Under the pieces are notes generated by a model. It was not told the origin of the DNA. It worked only from the letters and a program-made list of their open reading frames with translations, and made no database searches. A stretch of DNA of 43,880 nucleotides. Source: [Mycobacterium] manitobense (GTDB lineage: Bacteria > Actinomycetota > Actinomycetes > Mycobacteriales > Mycobacteriaceae). Both the position numbers and the translations under genes were made by a program. Position 1 is the first letter of the stretch. Each line of letters begins with the position of its first letter. The stretch is from positions 1 to 43,880 of the forward strand of contig NZ_JACKSJ010000202.1 of assembly GCF_025821665.1 (NCBI RefSeq). The letters are read 5' to 3'. Shown one piece after another: positions 1 through 7,921 of the stretch.

Positions 1-849
1 GACGCCGTCGACGCCGTCGCCGCACCCTTCGTCATCCATGTCGTGAACGGACCCGACGAGCACCCGGACACCGAAGCCCAACCGGCCGAGCCCGCCGAGT
101 CCGCTGAGACCGCCGCCGAGTCGGCTGAGGCCGAGGCCGACGACGAATCCACCGACGAGCCAGAGCCGGCGGACGACCCTGCCGACGCCGACTCGGTGGC
201 CACGCTCGTCCGCAACGACGGCATCCTGCCGCCCGAACAGATCGCCAACATCGCCGAGCACGCCAGCATCCGGCCGCTGATCCATCCCGGTGACGCCGGC
301 CCCGAACCGCGCTACACCCCCTCGCGCAACCTGGCGGAGTTCGTGCGGTGCCGCGACCTGGGCTGCCGGTTCCCCGGCTGCGACGTGCCGGCGTTCAGCA
401 CCGACATCGACCACACCATCCCCTACCGCCAAGGCGGACCGACCCAGGCGTCGAACCTGAAATGCCTGTGCCGCCTGCACCATTTGATCAAGACGTTCTG
501 GGGCTGGCACGACCGACAACACCGCGACGGCACCGTCATCTGGACCAGCCCGGCGGGCCAGACCTACACCACCAGACCGGGATCGGCGCTGCTGTTCCCC
601 AACCTCTGCGCACCGACGGCCGCCGCAGTCATCACACCGCGACCCGACGACCCCAGCGGTGAACGCACCGCGATGATGCCCCAACGGCAACGCACCCGAG
701 CCCAGAACAAAGCCGCCCGCATCGCCGCCGAACGCCAACAGAACCGCGAACACCGCGAAGCCCGCCGCCAAGCCCGCCGACAAGCACTCGACGCACTGTT
801 CGCCCCCAAAACAACCCCACAACCCGGCGACGAACCACCACCCTTCTAG
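1..849 (+). CDS. HNH endonuclease, DUF222/13E12-repeat family (3' part only)
   Basis: The frame is open from the first base, so this is the C-terminal 282 residues of a gene that begins outside the window; the GTG at 43 is internal, not a demonstrated start. After a low-complexity Ala/Glu/Asp-rich linker comes an HNH-type zinc/nuclease module at about bases 345-515, with paired cysteines (CRFPGC), the DIDHTIPY motif and the closing CRLHH. This is the arrangement of the actinobacterial 13E12-repeat family, which is present in many mycobacterial copies. The C-terminal tail is rich in Arg/Gln and basic. Function in the cell is not established; a role as a mobile or selfish nuclease is often supposed but is not shown here. 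Family assignment is secure. Confidence 0.85.
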   Translation, partial: DAVDAVAAPFVIHVVNGPDEHPDTEAQPAEPAESAETAAESAEAEADDESTDEPEPADDPADADSVATLVRNDGILPPEQIANIAEHASIRPLIHPGDAGPEPRYTPSRNLAEFVRCRDLGCRFPGCDVPAFSTDIDHTIPYRQGGPTQASNLKCLCRLHHLIKTFWGWHDRQHRDGTVIWTSPAGQTYTTRPGSALLFPNLCAPTAAAVITPRPDDPSGERTAMMPQRQRTRAQNKAARIAAERQQNREHREARRQARRQALDALFAPKTTPQPGDEPPPF

Positions 850-866
850 CGACTCCGCGGCCCAAC

Positions 867-894
867 ACCGCCGACGCCATCACACGTCGGCGGT
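867..894. terminator. Perfect 10-bp hairpin between convergent genes
   Basis: ACCGCCGACG at 867-876 pairs perfectly with CGTCGGCGGT at 885-894 around an 8-nt loop. It sits 18 bases after the HNH gene stop and 22 bases before the end of the oppositely oriented SnoaL-like gene. There is no U tract on either side, so it would be a tail-less terminator of the kind inferred in mycobacteria. Confidence 0.55.
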
Positions 895-916
895 ATCCGC
901 TTGCGCGAGGCAGGAT

Positions 917-1267
917 TCAGTGCACATCTGGGTGCACCGCACGTAACTGCGCGCTGTCCCAGTAGCCGCGCTGGTGTTCGATCAGCCCGTCGCGGACATG
1001 GAAGAACCCGCAGCCGCGAAAGCCGTCCGGGTCGACCCATTCCAACGCGGCCCAATCACCCTCGACCACGAGGTTGATCGGTGTGCACGTCAACGGGCCC
1101 GCCGCGAACGTCTCGCGGTGGAACTGCTCGATCGCCGCCCGGCCGGCGACGGGGTCCAGCGCGATCTGATGGTTCACCGCATCCTCGGCGTACAACGCCG
1201 AAGGGGCCTCCGCATCACTGGCGTTGAACAACTCCACCCAGCGCTCGATGGTCTCCCGCGTTGTCAC
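917..1267 (-). CDS. SnoaL/NTF2-like fold protein
   Basis: A 116-residue protein of the cystatin-like alpha+beta barrel superfamily (SnoaL-like/DUF4440-like). It is recognisable from the N-terminal helix (TTRETIERWVELFNASD), the YAEDAVNH segment, and the closing strand pair where FFHVRDGLIEHQRGYWD carries the usual pocket Asp/His. Members are small ligand-binding proteins, isomerases or cyclases; no substrate can be read from the sequence. The start is the GTG at 1267: a GGAGGG Shine-Dalgarno lies directly upstream, overlapping the mfpA stop codon. It is therefore the last gene of the mfp transcript, and translation is probably coupled to mfpA. Whether it works with MfpA is unknown. Confidence 0.75.
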   Translation of the reverse strand: MTTRETIERWVELFNASDAEAPSALYAEDAVNHQIALDPVAGRAAIEQFHRETFAAGPLTCTPINLVVEGDWAALEWVDPDGFRGCGFFHVRDGLIEHQRGYWDSAQLRAVHPDVH

Positions 1268-1275
1268 CGGCCCTC

Positions 1276-1836
1276 CTACTCCGCGTTGACATCGAGCCCA
1301 TGTGCCGCGGCGTACGACAGTGCCTGCTCGATGTCGATTTTCGCACCGCGCACCGAGGCGGTGGTCCAGAACGTCGGGTCCATTCGCGCGCCGCGCAGAT
1401 CGGCCTCGCCGAACTTGGCCCCGTTGCAGCGGGCACCGATGAGATCGGCGCGGCGCAGCACCGTCTTGCGCAGGTCGGCGCCCACGAGGCCGGCCTCCCG
1501 CAGCCGGCAGTCCGACAGGTCGACCCCGCGCAGGTCGCAACCGCCCAGCACCGCCAGGGTCATGTCCACCTCGACCAGCACGAGCGGCCGCAACCTGCAC
1601 TCGGTGAACTCCGAACCGAGCAGGCTGCAGTGCTTGAACGTACTGTGCCACAACGTCGTCCGCCGGAAACGGCAGTTCCGGAACGCCGTCCCGACATGCT
1701 CGGACTCACTCATGTCGACTCCGCTGAAGTCACATCCGTCGAACACCACCCGATCGGTGCGCAACCGGCTCAGGTCCTCGTCGCGGAAGTCCCGGCCGAT
1801 GAACTCCTCTTCGGCCCAGACCGTGTCGCCGCTCAC
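1276..1836 (-). CDS. mfpA: MfpA, pentapeptide-repeat DNA-mimic protein acting on DNA gyrase
   Basis: A 186-residue right-handed quadrilateral beta-helix protein. Nearly the whole chain is A(D/N)LxX pentapeptides (for example CDFSG, CRLRP, CDLRG, ADLRK, ADLRG) with central Leu/Phe at each turn, ending in the short C-terminal helix that dimerises MfpA. Length (183 residues in M. tuberculosis) and the segments GRDFRDEDLSRL, TLWHSTF and TLAVLGG match mycobacterial MfpA. The known protein mimics B-form DNA, binds gyrase and gives intrinsic fluoroquinolone protection. The start is the GTG at 1836, three bases after the mfpB stop, so it is co-translated with the GTPase that modulates its action. Identification is very secure; the effect on drug susceptibility in this species is inference. 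Confidence 0.93.
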   Translation of the reverse strand: MSGDTVWAEEEFIGRDFRDEDLSRLRTDRVVFDGCDFSGVDMSESEHVGTAFRNCRFRRTTLWHSTFKHCSLLGSEFTECRLRPLVLVEVDMTLAVLGGCDLRGVDLSDCRLREAGLVGADLRKTVLRRADLIGARCNGAKFGEADLRGARMDPTFWTTASVRGAKIDIEQALSYAAAHGLDVNAE

Positions 1837-1839
1837 CCG

Positions 1840-2451
1840 TCAGCCGGGCAGCGCGCTGAGGCTGTCGAGGGCGTACTCGGTGACCGCGATCAAGGCGGCC
1901 TTCGCCGAATGCCGGTCGCGGGCATCCACACTGACCACCGGGATACGGTCCGGCAGTGCGAGCGCCTTGCGCACCGCGGCGGCGGGATGCTTCGGCGCGT
2001 TGTCGAATTCGTTGACCGCGATGAGGAACGGCAGCCGGCGCGCCTCGAAGAAGTCGACCGCGGCGAAGCTGTCCTGCAGCCGCCGGACGTCGACCAGGAT
2101 GATCGCGCCGATCGCCCCGCGCACCAGGTCGTCCCACATGAACCAGAAGCGGCGCTGCCCCGGCGTCCCGAACAGATACAGCACCAGGTCGTCACCGAGG
2201 GTGATGCGGCCGAAGTCCATCGCCACCGTGGTGGTCCGCTTGTCGGGGGTGGCGTCCAGTCCGTCCAGCCCGGCCGACGCGTTGGTCACCAGGGCCTCGG
2301 TCCGCAACGGCATGATCTCCGACACCGCACCGACGAAGGTGGTCTTCCCGGCGCCGAATCCACCGGAGATGACGATCTTGGTCGAGGATGAGCGCTCGCG
2401 CGAAGACGCTGTCCCCGCGGCGTCGCGTCGATCAGAGTGCCCTGAGGCCAC
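1840..2451 (-). CDS. mfpB: MfpB, small Ras-like GTPase of the mfp conservon
   Basis: A 203-residue GTPase of the conservon (CvnD-like) family. Walker A/G1 is GGFGAGKTT at residues 30-38, G3 is FGTPGQ at 94-99, and G4 is NEFD at 147-150 in place of the canonical NKxD. A variable, charged N-terminus of about 22 residues precedes the G domain. In mycobacteria MfpB interacts with MfpA and alters its effect on gyrase. The gene overlaps the DUF742 gene by 20 bases upstream and is followed three bases later by mfpA, giving a tightly coupled kinase-roadblock-DUF742-GTPase-effector order. Nucleotide binding is expected from the motifs; the signal that switches it is unknown. Confidence 0.92.
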   Translation of the reverse strand: MASGHSDRRDAAGTASSRERSSSTKIVISGGFGAGKTTFVGAVSEIMPLRTEALVTNASAGLDGLDATPDKRTTTVAMDFGRITLGDDLVLYLFGTPGQRRFWFMWDDLVRGAIGAIILVDVRRLQDSFAAVDFFEARRLPFLIAVNEFDNAPKHPAAAVRKALALPDRIPVVSVDARDRHSAKAALIAVTEYALDSLSALPG

Positions 2452-2851
2452 GCAGCGTCCTTCCTATCAATTCGCGACGTTCGTCGTAGGTCGCCGAGTC
2501 GTCGAGGGTGACGAGCACCCGTAGATAACCTTGCGTCACCAGGTCACCGATCAGCACGCGCGCCACGCCGAGCGGCACGGACAACCTGGCCGCGATCTCG
2601 GCGACCGAGGGCCTGTCCACACACAACGCCAGGATCTGACCGCGGATGTCGCTCGCCGGCCAGCGCGGCGCCTTGCCCGAGTTCAACGTCTCCACCGGCG
2701 CCTCCATCGGCAGGTGGACGCGAGACTCCGTGCGACCCGCGGTCAGAGTGTACGGCCGGACCAGGTTCGGCGTCGGCCCGGACTCCTCGGGGTCAGGTCC
2801 CGGATCCGGTTCCCAACCGCTCGATTCGCCTCTGCCGCTCGGATAGTCCAT
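2432..2851 (-). CDS. DUF742 (CvnC-like) conservon protein
   Basis: A 139-residue protein. The first 30 residues are acidic, Pro/Gly-rich and probably disordered. The DUF742 core follows: LVRPYTLTAGRT, then a winged-helix-like stretch (SVAEIAARLSVPLGVARVLIGDLVTQGYL) and the closing LRGLRAL. The winged-helix resemblance suggests a protein- or nucleic-acid-binding adaptor, but no biochemical role is firmly known for the family. It lies between the roadblock gene (6 bases away) and mfpB (20-base overlap), as in every actinobacterial conservon, and corresponds to Rv3363c by order. Start ATG 2851. Confidence 0.88.
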   Translation of the reverse strand: MDYPSGRGESSGWEPDPGPDPEESGPTPNLVRPYTLTAGRTESRVHLPMEAPVETLNSGKAPRWPASDIRGQILALCVDRPSVAEIAARLSVPLGVARVLIGDLVTQGYLRVLVTLDDSATYDERRELIGRTLRGLRAL

Positions 2852-2857
2852 CGCGGA

Positions 2858-3310
2858 TCACGAGTGCTGCGGAGTCCGTCGAGCCGACTGCACCACGGTG
2901 CCGACCCGCTCTACCAGTATCGCCATCTCGTAACCGATCTGGCCGATGTCACATGACCGCTTGGCCAGCGTCGCCAGATTCGACCCGTCGCCGACCCGCA
3001 TCAGCAACAGGTAGCCGTTCTCCATCTCGACCACCGACTGCAGCACGTGCCCGCCGTCGAACAGCTGTGCCGCGCCGGTGGACAGGCTCGCCAGCCCGGA
3101 CGCGACGGCTGCGAGCTGGTCGGCCCGCTCGCCGGGCATGTGCTCGCTGGCCGCCATCAGCAGTCCGTCGGCCGACACCAGCACCGCGTGCGACACACCG
3201 GACACCTCGCGAGCGAACTTCGAGACCAGCCAGTCGAGCGACTCGCGCGCGGACGGGCGTGCGAATGAGTCCCGGGGGTTCGCGGTGCTCCTGCTGTCCG
3301 GAAACGTCAT
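2858..3310 (-). CDS. Roadblock/LC7-domain protein of the mfp conservon (CvnB-like)
   Basis: A 150-residue protein with a single roadblock/LC7 fold at about residues 22-130: SLDWLVSKFAREVSGVSHAVLVSADGL is the first helix and strand, followed by the long helix with ASGLASLSTGAAQLF, and a central strand MENGYLLLMRVG. Roadblock proteins in bacterial conservons are thought to act as GTPase-activating or scaffold partners of the small GTPase, here MfpB. The ATG start at 3310 overlaps the stop of the kinase gene by four bases (ATGA), so the two are translationally coupled. Function as regulator of MfpB is inference from the family; the fold assignment is strong. Confidence 0.9.
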   Translation of the reverse strand: MTFPDSRSTANPRDSFARPSARESLDWLVSKFAREVSGVSHAVLVSADGLLMAASEHMPGERADQLAAVASGLASLSTGAAQLFDGGHVLQSVVEMENGYLLLMRVGDGSNLATLAKRSCDIGQIGYEMAILVERVGTVVQSARRTPQHS

Positions 3311-6162
3311 TCGTATTCAGATCCTCTGGTCTCACGGGCGTGCATGCGGCCGGCGTGCACACCGCCGAAGTGGTTGCTGATGCTCGCGCGGACAGCGTCC
3401 GGATCGCGCAGCGGAAGCGACTCCGACCCATTGCCGGCGTCGACCGCCGATGCTACCTCGTCGTCCTGGTCGACGCTGCGATGCGCTCCGCCGTTGCGAT
3501 GCCCGCCGTCGACGGCGTCGACCCCGCCCGGCACCAGCCGGGCGCCCGGCTGCCGCACCGGCAGCCCCTCCTCGGTGTGCGCGACGACGGGCGCCTCGTC
3601 GGCAGCTTCAGCCGCTGACCAGCCGTGATCCCATACCGACTCCCAGTTGAGGTCGCTGCTGTTGGCGATCTCATGGGGATCGATCAACCATTCCGACAGC
3701 ATCTTCTGATAGATCGCGTCGTCGGACCCGGCGGTCTCGGACACGTCGCCGGACAGCTCCCCCGGCAGGTCGGCGGGACCGCGGACCGGCTCGACGGCGG
3801 ACGCGGGCTCGGCCATTTCATGCGGCCGCTCGTCCTGCGGCGGCTCGACCGGCTCCGGCCGGTGCACGCCGTTGCTGGCCACCTGCGCCCGCGAGGCGAA
3901 GAACGCCGACGTGTTCGACGGACCCTGCGGTTCGGCCGGCGTCTGCGCCGGCATCGAGTCCTCCGGCCAGTCATCGACGGGCTGCAGGTCGGGCTGCACG
4001 TCGGGCTCATCGACGGGCGCCGGCGCGGGGACGCCGGAGATGCCACTGGCACCGGGGTTGCGCTGCGGCAACAGCGAGATCGGGATGTCGGCGTGACCGT
4101 TGAGGTGCCCGGCCGGCTCGTCCTGGGCCGCATGGCCGAACTCGTCGCCGTAGACGTCACCGTGCGCGGTCCCGTTCGTGCGCTCCCGGCCGGGCGACGG
4201 GATCGCCGCGAAGGCGGTCAGGCCGGCGGGTGCGTCGGCCGACTCGGCGTAGGGCTCGGGCGACGCGGCGTCACTGCGCGCGATCAGCTCGACCGGCACG
4301 TACACCCCCGCGGTGGTGCCCGAGTTCGGCTCCTCGGCGACCGTGGCGCGCAGCCGGACCACCAGGCCGTGCTGGGCGGCCAGCCGTCCGACCACGAACA
4401 GGCCCATGTGCCTGGCGGTGTACGGGTCGACCTCACCGCCGGACTGCAGGCGGGTGTTGGCCACCCGGAGGTCCGACTCGGTCATGCCCAGCCCGATGTC
4501 GCTGACCTCGATCACCAGTCCGCCGTTGCCGCTGTGCACCGCCGACACCCGGACCTGCGAGATCGGCGGTGAGTAGCGCAACGCATTGTCGAGCAGTTCG
4601 GCGAGCAGATGCACCAGGTCACCGGCCACCGGACCGGCGATTTCGCTGTCGGGCACCGTCGCGGTGATCACCCTGGCGTAGTCCTCGACCTCCGATGCGG
4701 CGGCGTTGATGATCGCCGCCACGGGCACCGGTGCGGCCTGGTCGCGCGGGATCCTCGCCCCGGAGAGCACCAGCAGATTGGCGCCGTTGCGGCGCATCCG
4801 GGCCGCGAGGTGGTCGAGCCGGAACAGGCTCTCCAGCCGCTCGGGGTCGTCCTCGTTGGCCTCGAGCCGGTCGATCAGCGACAACTGCTGGTCCACCAGC
4901 GACCGGCTGCGCCGCGACAGCGTCTCGAACATGTCGCCGACCTGCATCTGCAACCGCGCCTGCTCGCCGGCCAGGAAGACCGCCTGCTCGTGCAGTTCGT
5001 CGACGGCGTGGGCGACCTGCCCGACCTCCTCGGTGGTGTGCACCGGGATGGGGGCCACCGGGCCCGGCTCACCGCCGGCGCGCACCCGCTCGATCTCGCC
5101 GGCCAGGTCCTCGTGGGCGACCTTGAGGGCGCTGTCGCGCAGCCGGCGCAGCGGCTGCACCAGCGAGCTCGCCACGAGCAGCACCACCGCCAGCGCGATG
5201 ACGATCGCGACGGCCACCAGCACGGCGTCCCGGATGGCTGCGCTGCGCTGTGCGGCGGCCTCTTCGTTCACGGCCGCGGGGATGCTGGCGGTCAGGTCGT
5301 CGATCATGGTGCCGGCGATGCCGTCGGTCACCTGCTGGGACTGGAGCAGTTCGGGGTTGCCCACCAGCACCACCCCCGGGGTGGCCATCATCGACATCCG
5401 CTTGAACATCTCGGTGCGCAGCGTGGCGGCATCCTGCGACGCCGGACCGAGCAGCTCGGCCATGCCGGTGACCGTGGACGGTTCGGTGCCCGCCAGCGTG
5501 GTCATCGACACCCGCAGCTCGGGTTCGGGTACGTCACCGCCACGGGTGACGAGCATGTGCTGCAACGCCATCTGGCCGCGGGCGCCGATGGCCCGCGACA
5601 GGGCCTGCGCCTGCACCTGCACGTCGGCGGTGTCGGCGCGCGCCGATCCGGTGACGGCCGTCTCAGAGGTGAGCAACAACGCCCCGTATGCGAGCACCCG
5701 GCCCCGTAGGTCGATGGTGTTGGCCATCACCTTGTTGATCAGTTCCTGACCGATGGTGAGCAGGTTGTTGACGGCCGACTCGACGTCGTCCACGACGTCG
5801 GTGTTCTCCAACCGCTCGCGGAGATCGGCCTTGCGGGAGTCGAAGTCGGCCAGCGGCTGCTGCGTCGGGGTGCCCTCCGTGGCGGCGATCATCGCGCCCT
5901 CGAAAGCCGCCATGTACTCGCTGATCGCCGGGATCATGTCCGCACGCTGGGCGGCCAGGCGCAGTTCTGACGCCTCGCTCGCACTGGCATTGATCCGCAA
6001 CCCGCCGAACCCGCCGGCCAGCAGCAGCGGCACCAGCACGATCGCGAAGACCTTCCAGCGCACCGGCCAATTGGTCGGCGACCACCGCGACGGACGCCTC
6101 GTCGGCGCCGCGGGCGCGACGGAACCGCCGGCTGGTCCGCTCAGTATTGGATCGTGATTCAT
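3307..6162 (-). CDS. Nitrate-sensor-domain histidine kinase-like protein of the mfp conservon (CvnA-like)
   Basis: A 951-residue membrane protein. TM1 lies at about residues 37-54, followed by a mainly helical extracytoplasmic nitrate/nitrite-sensing-like (NIT) domain of about 255 residues, TM2 at 312-333, HAMP at 334-400, and a helical pairing segment with FRLDHLAARMRRNGANLLVL around H451. A GHKL ATPase domain follows (N-box ELLDNALRYS 522-531, G1 DIGLGM 555-560). The last 320 residues are Pro/Ala/Glu-rich and disordered. No response regulator gene is adjacent; in conservons output is thought to pass through the roadblock/GTPase partners instead. ATG 6162 is preceded by AGGA. It opens the operon and corresponds to Rv3365c. 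The ligand is not known. Confidence 0.9.
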   Translation of the reverse strand: MNHDPILSGPAGGSVAPAAPTRRPSRWSPTNWPVRWKVFAIVLVPLLLAGGFGGLRINASASEASELRLAAQRADMIPAISEYMAAFEGAMIAATEGTPTQQPLADFDSRKADLRERLENTDVVDDVESAVNNLLTIGQELINKVMANTIDLRGRVLAYGALLLTSETAVTGSARADTADVQVQAQALSRAIGARGQMALQHMLVTRGGDVPEPELRVSMTTLAGTEPSTVTGMAELLGPASQDAATLRTEMFKRMSMMATPGVVLVGNPELLQSQQVTDGIAGTMIDDLTASIPAAVNEEAAAQRSAAIRDAVLVAVAIVIALAVVLLVASSLVQPLRRLRDSALKVAHEDLAGEIERVRAGGEPGPVAPIPVHTTEEVGQVAHAVDELHEQAVFLAGEQARLQMQVGDMFETLSRRSRSLVDQQLSLIDRLEANEDDPERLESLFRLDHLAARMRRNGANLLVLSGARIPRDQAAPVPVAAIINAAASEVEDYARVITATVPDSEIAGPVAGDLVHLLAELLDNALRYSPPISQVRVSAVHSGNGGLVIEVSDIGLGMTESDLRVANTRLQSGGEVDPYTARHMGLFVVGRLAAQHGLVVRLRATVAEEPNSGTTAGVYVPVELIARSDAASPEPYAESADAPAGLTAFAAIPSPGRERTNGTAHGDVYGDEFGHAAQDEPAGHLNGHADIPISLLPQRNPGASGISGVPAPAPVDEPDVQPDLQPVDDWPEDSMPAQTPAEPQGPSNTSAFFASRAQVASNGVHRPEPVEPPQDERPHEMAEPASAVEPVRGPADLPGELSGDVSETAGSDDAIYQKMLSEWLIDPHEIANSSDLNWESVWDHGWSAAEAADEAPVVAHTEEGLPVRQPGARLVPGGVDAVDGGHRNGGAHRSVDQDDEVASAVDAGNGSESLPLRDPDAVRASISNHFGGVHAGRMHARETRGSEYE

Positions 6163-6366
6163 AGGTTTCCTGCTGTTTCGCCGTATGCGGGCGGCGCGGT
6201 TCTACGCCTATATGCGCCTGGCAATTGCACGAGTATGACAGCCACTCGCGGGCGATTCCACAATTCTTACTGAACAGACAGAGTTCACAACGGTCCTTCA
6301 GTGTCGCCTCGTGGTAGACGAGCAAACAGTTTCGGCCACCGGCGATTCAGCTGCGATCATCATCGG

Positions 6367-6831
6367 ATGTTCCGGGTGATGTTCTACTCGCCGCGGATCG
6401 CGCCGAACACCGGCAACGCGATTCGCATGGTGGCGGCGACGGGTTGCGAGCTCCACCTCGTCGAACCGTTGGGGTTCGACCTGACCGAACCGAAGCTGCG
6501 CCGCGCCGGGCTCGACTACCACGACCTCGCGTCGGTCACCGTGCACCCGAATCTGCCTGCGGCGTGGGCAGCCCTGGCTCCGAAAGCCGTGTACGCGTTC
6601 ACCGCGCACGCCCGGACGCCGTTCGGCGAGATCGGCTATCGCCCCGGCGACGTGCTGATGTTCGGTCCCGAACCGACCGGCCTGGACGACGAGACACTGG
6701 CCGACCCGCACATCACCGCGACGGTGCGTATCCCGATGCTCGACGGCCGGCGGTCACTCAATCTGTCCAACGCCGCCGCGGTGGCGGTGTACGAGGCATG
6801 GCGCCAGCAAGGTTTCACCGGCGCGGTGTGA
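6367..6831 (+). CDS. trmL: tRNA (cytidine/uridine-2'-O-)-methyltransferase, TrmL-like SPOUT enzyme
   Basis: A 154-residue single-domain SPOUT methyltransferase. The knot motifs are all present: NTGNAIRMVAATG (motif 1, residues about 14-26), VLMFGPEPTGL (motif 2) and IPMLDGRRSLNLSNAAAVAVYEAWRQ (motif 3). TrmL methylates the 2'-O of the wobble nucleotide 34 of leucine tRNAs using S-adenosylmethionine. Length (about 155 residues) fits the family. The ATG at 6367 gives the family-typical MFRVMFYSPRIAPNTGN start; the longer open frame upstream to 6301 adds an unlikely extension. It is transcribed away from the mfp operon from a 204-base gap and corresponds to Rv3366 (spoU). Confidence 0.9.
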   Translation: MFRVMFYSPRIAPNTGNAIRMVAATGCELHLVEPLGFDLTEPKLRRAGLDYHDLASVTVHPNLPAAWAALAPKAVYAFTAHARTPFGEIGYRPGDVLMFGPEPTGLDDETLADPHITATVRIPMLDGRRSLNLSNAAAVAVYEAWRQQGFTGAV

Positions 6832-6839
6832 CGACCGGC

Positions 6840-7481
6840 CTACCAGGTGTCCCAGTGCGTCAGCTGCTCGGCGGGCAGCCGCTTGGCGGGCTTGAAGTCG
6901 GTGCCCTTGGTGTAGGCGATGGGGAACAGCCCGCCCTGGGCGTACCTGTCGAACGGAATGCCGAGCAGCTCGGCGGCCTGCTTCTCGCCGTCGCCCATCA
7001 GGTGCAGCGAGGTCCACGCCGACCCAAGGCCGCGGGACCGCAGCGCGAGCATGAAGCTCCACACCGCGGGCATCAGCGACCCCCAGAACCCGGCGCTCAT
7101 CGACGCGGGAGCGCCGTCGGGCCTGCCCTCCAGGCACGGGATCAACATCACCGGCACCTCGTGCAGGTGTTCGTTGAGAAACTTCGCCGAATCCATCACC
7201 TTCGGCGTGCGTTCGTCGCGGCTGTCGCCGAAGGACGGCTTAGGGGCGTTCAGGTACGGCGTCGCGTTGGTGCGGTAGATGTCGGCGAGCGCCTTCTTCT
7301 TCTCCGCGTCCTCGACGAACACCCACTGCCAGCCCTGCGCATTGGAGCCCGTCGGCGCCTGCAGCGCGATCTCCAGACACTCCATCAGCACGTCCCGCGG
7401 CACCGGCTTCTCGAGGTCCAGGCGCTTACGCACCGAACGGGTGGTGGTCAGGACTTCGTCGGCAGACAGGTTCAAGTTCAT
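6840..7481 (-). CDS. Nitroreductase-family flavoprotein (Rv3368c-like)
   Basis: A 213-residue nitroreductase-fold protein. N-terminal RSVRKRLDLEKPVPRDVLMECLEIALQAPTGSNAQGWQWVFV contains the FMN-phosphate-binding Arg-Ser-x-Arg and the SN..W motif; GLGSAWTSLHLM is the second conserved flavin segment, and LFPIAYTKG closes the domain. Such enzymes use FMN and NAD(P)H to reduce nitro groups, quinones or similar acceptors; the natural substrate is unknown. The ATG at 7481 is chosen over the upstream codon at 7556 because the shorter protein begins where family members do and because a TAGTCT -10 element ends seven bases before it. It converges on trmL with an 8-base gap. Confidence 0.86.
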   Translation of the reverse strand: MNLNLSADEVLTTTRSVRKRLDLEKPVPRDVLMECLEIALQAPTGSNAQGWQWVFVEDAEKKKALADIYRTNATPYLNAPKPSFGDSRDERTPKVMDSAKFLNEHLHEVPVMLIPCLEGRPDGAPASMSAGFWGSLMPAVWSFMLALRSRGLGSAWTSLHLMGDGEKQAAELLGIPFDRYAQGGLFPIAYTKGTDFKPAKRLPAEQLTHWDTW

Positions 7482-7488
7482 CTCCGCG

Positions 7489-7498
7489 AGACTACATT
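7489..7498. promoter_or_regulatory. Overlapping divergent -10 elements (bidirectional leaderless promoter)
   Basis: On the plus strand TACATT occupies 7493-7498 and ends 7 nt before the PPOX-family ATG at 7506. On the minus strand TAGTCT occupies 7494-7489 and ends 7 nt before the nitroreductase ATG at 7481. Both fit the mycobacterial TANNNT -10, share the same two TA base pairs (7493-7494), and have the same spacing to the start codon. Both transcripts would begin at or next to the A of ATG. Confidence 0.6.
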
Positions 7499-7505
7499 CG
7501 CTCCC

Positions 7506-7919
7506 ATGGCAGTCGACTTGACGCAAGAGGTTTCCGACAGGCTCGAAGCAGACCACTTCGGGTGGCTCACCACGGTGGCGAAGTCAGGGCAGCCGGTGCC
7601 GCGGCTGGTGTGGTTCTACTTCGACGGCACCGACATCGTCGTCTACACCATGGGGCAGGCGGCCAAGGTGCGGCACGTCGAGAACCACCCGCAGGTCAGC
7701 CTCAACCTCGACTCCGACGGCAGCGGCGGGGGCATCATCGTCATCGGCGGCGAGGCCACCGTCGACGCCACCGACGCCGACCCGCGCGAGGATGCGCCGT
7801 ACTGGGCCAAGTACGCCGCTGACGCTGAGAAGATCGGCATCGCCGACGCGATGGCCTCCTACAGCACCCGGCTGCGGATCCGCATCGACAGGGTGTGGAC
7901 CACGCCGACGGCGGGGTGA
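7506..7919 (+). CDS. PPOX-class (split-barrel flavin/F420-binding) protein, Rv3369-like
   Basis: A 137-residue pyridoxamine-5'-phosphate-oxidase-like split barrel. The opening helix and strand DRLEADHFGWLTTVAKSGQPVPRLVWFYFDG, the strand IVVYTMGQAAKVRHVENHPQVSLNLD and the closing RIRIDRVWTTP are typical. Actinobacterial members of this small class bind F420 or FMN; which one is used here cannot be read directly. The ATG at 7506 has no Shine-Dalgarno but has TACATT seven bases upstream, so a leaderless mRNA is likely. It is followed two bases later by a methyltransferase gene, with which it probably forms a transcript. Confidence 0.85.
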   Translation: MAVDLTQEVSDRLEADHFGWLTTVAKSGQPVPRLVWFYFDGTDIVVYTMGQAAKVRHVENHPQVSLNLDSDGSGGGIIVIGGEATVDATDADPREDAPYWAKYAADAEKIGIADAMASYSTRLRIRIDRVWTTPTAG

Positions 7920-7921
7920 CC

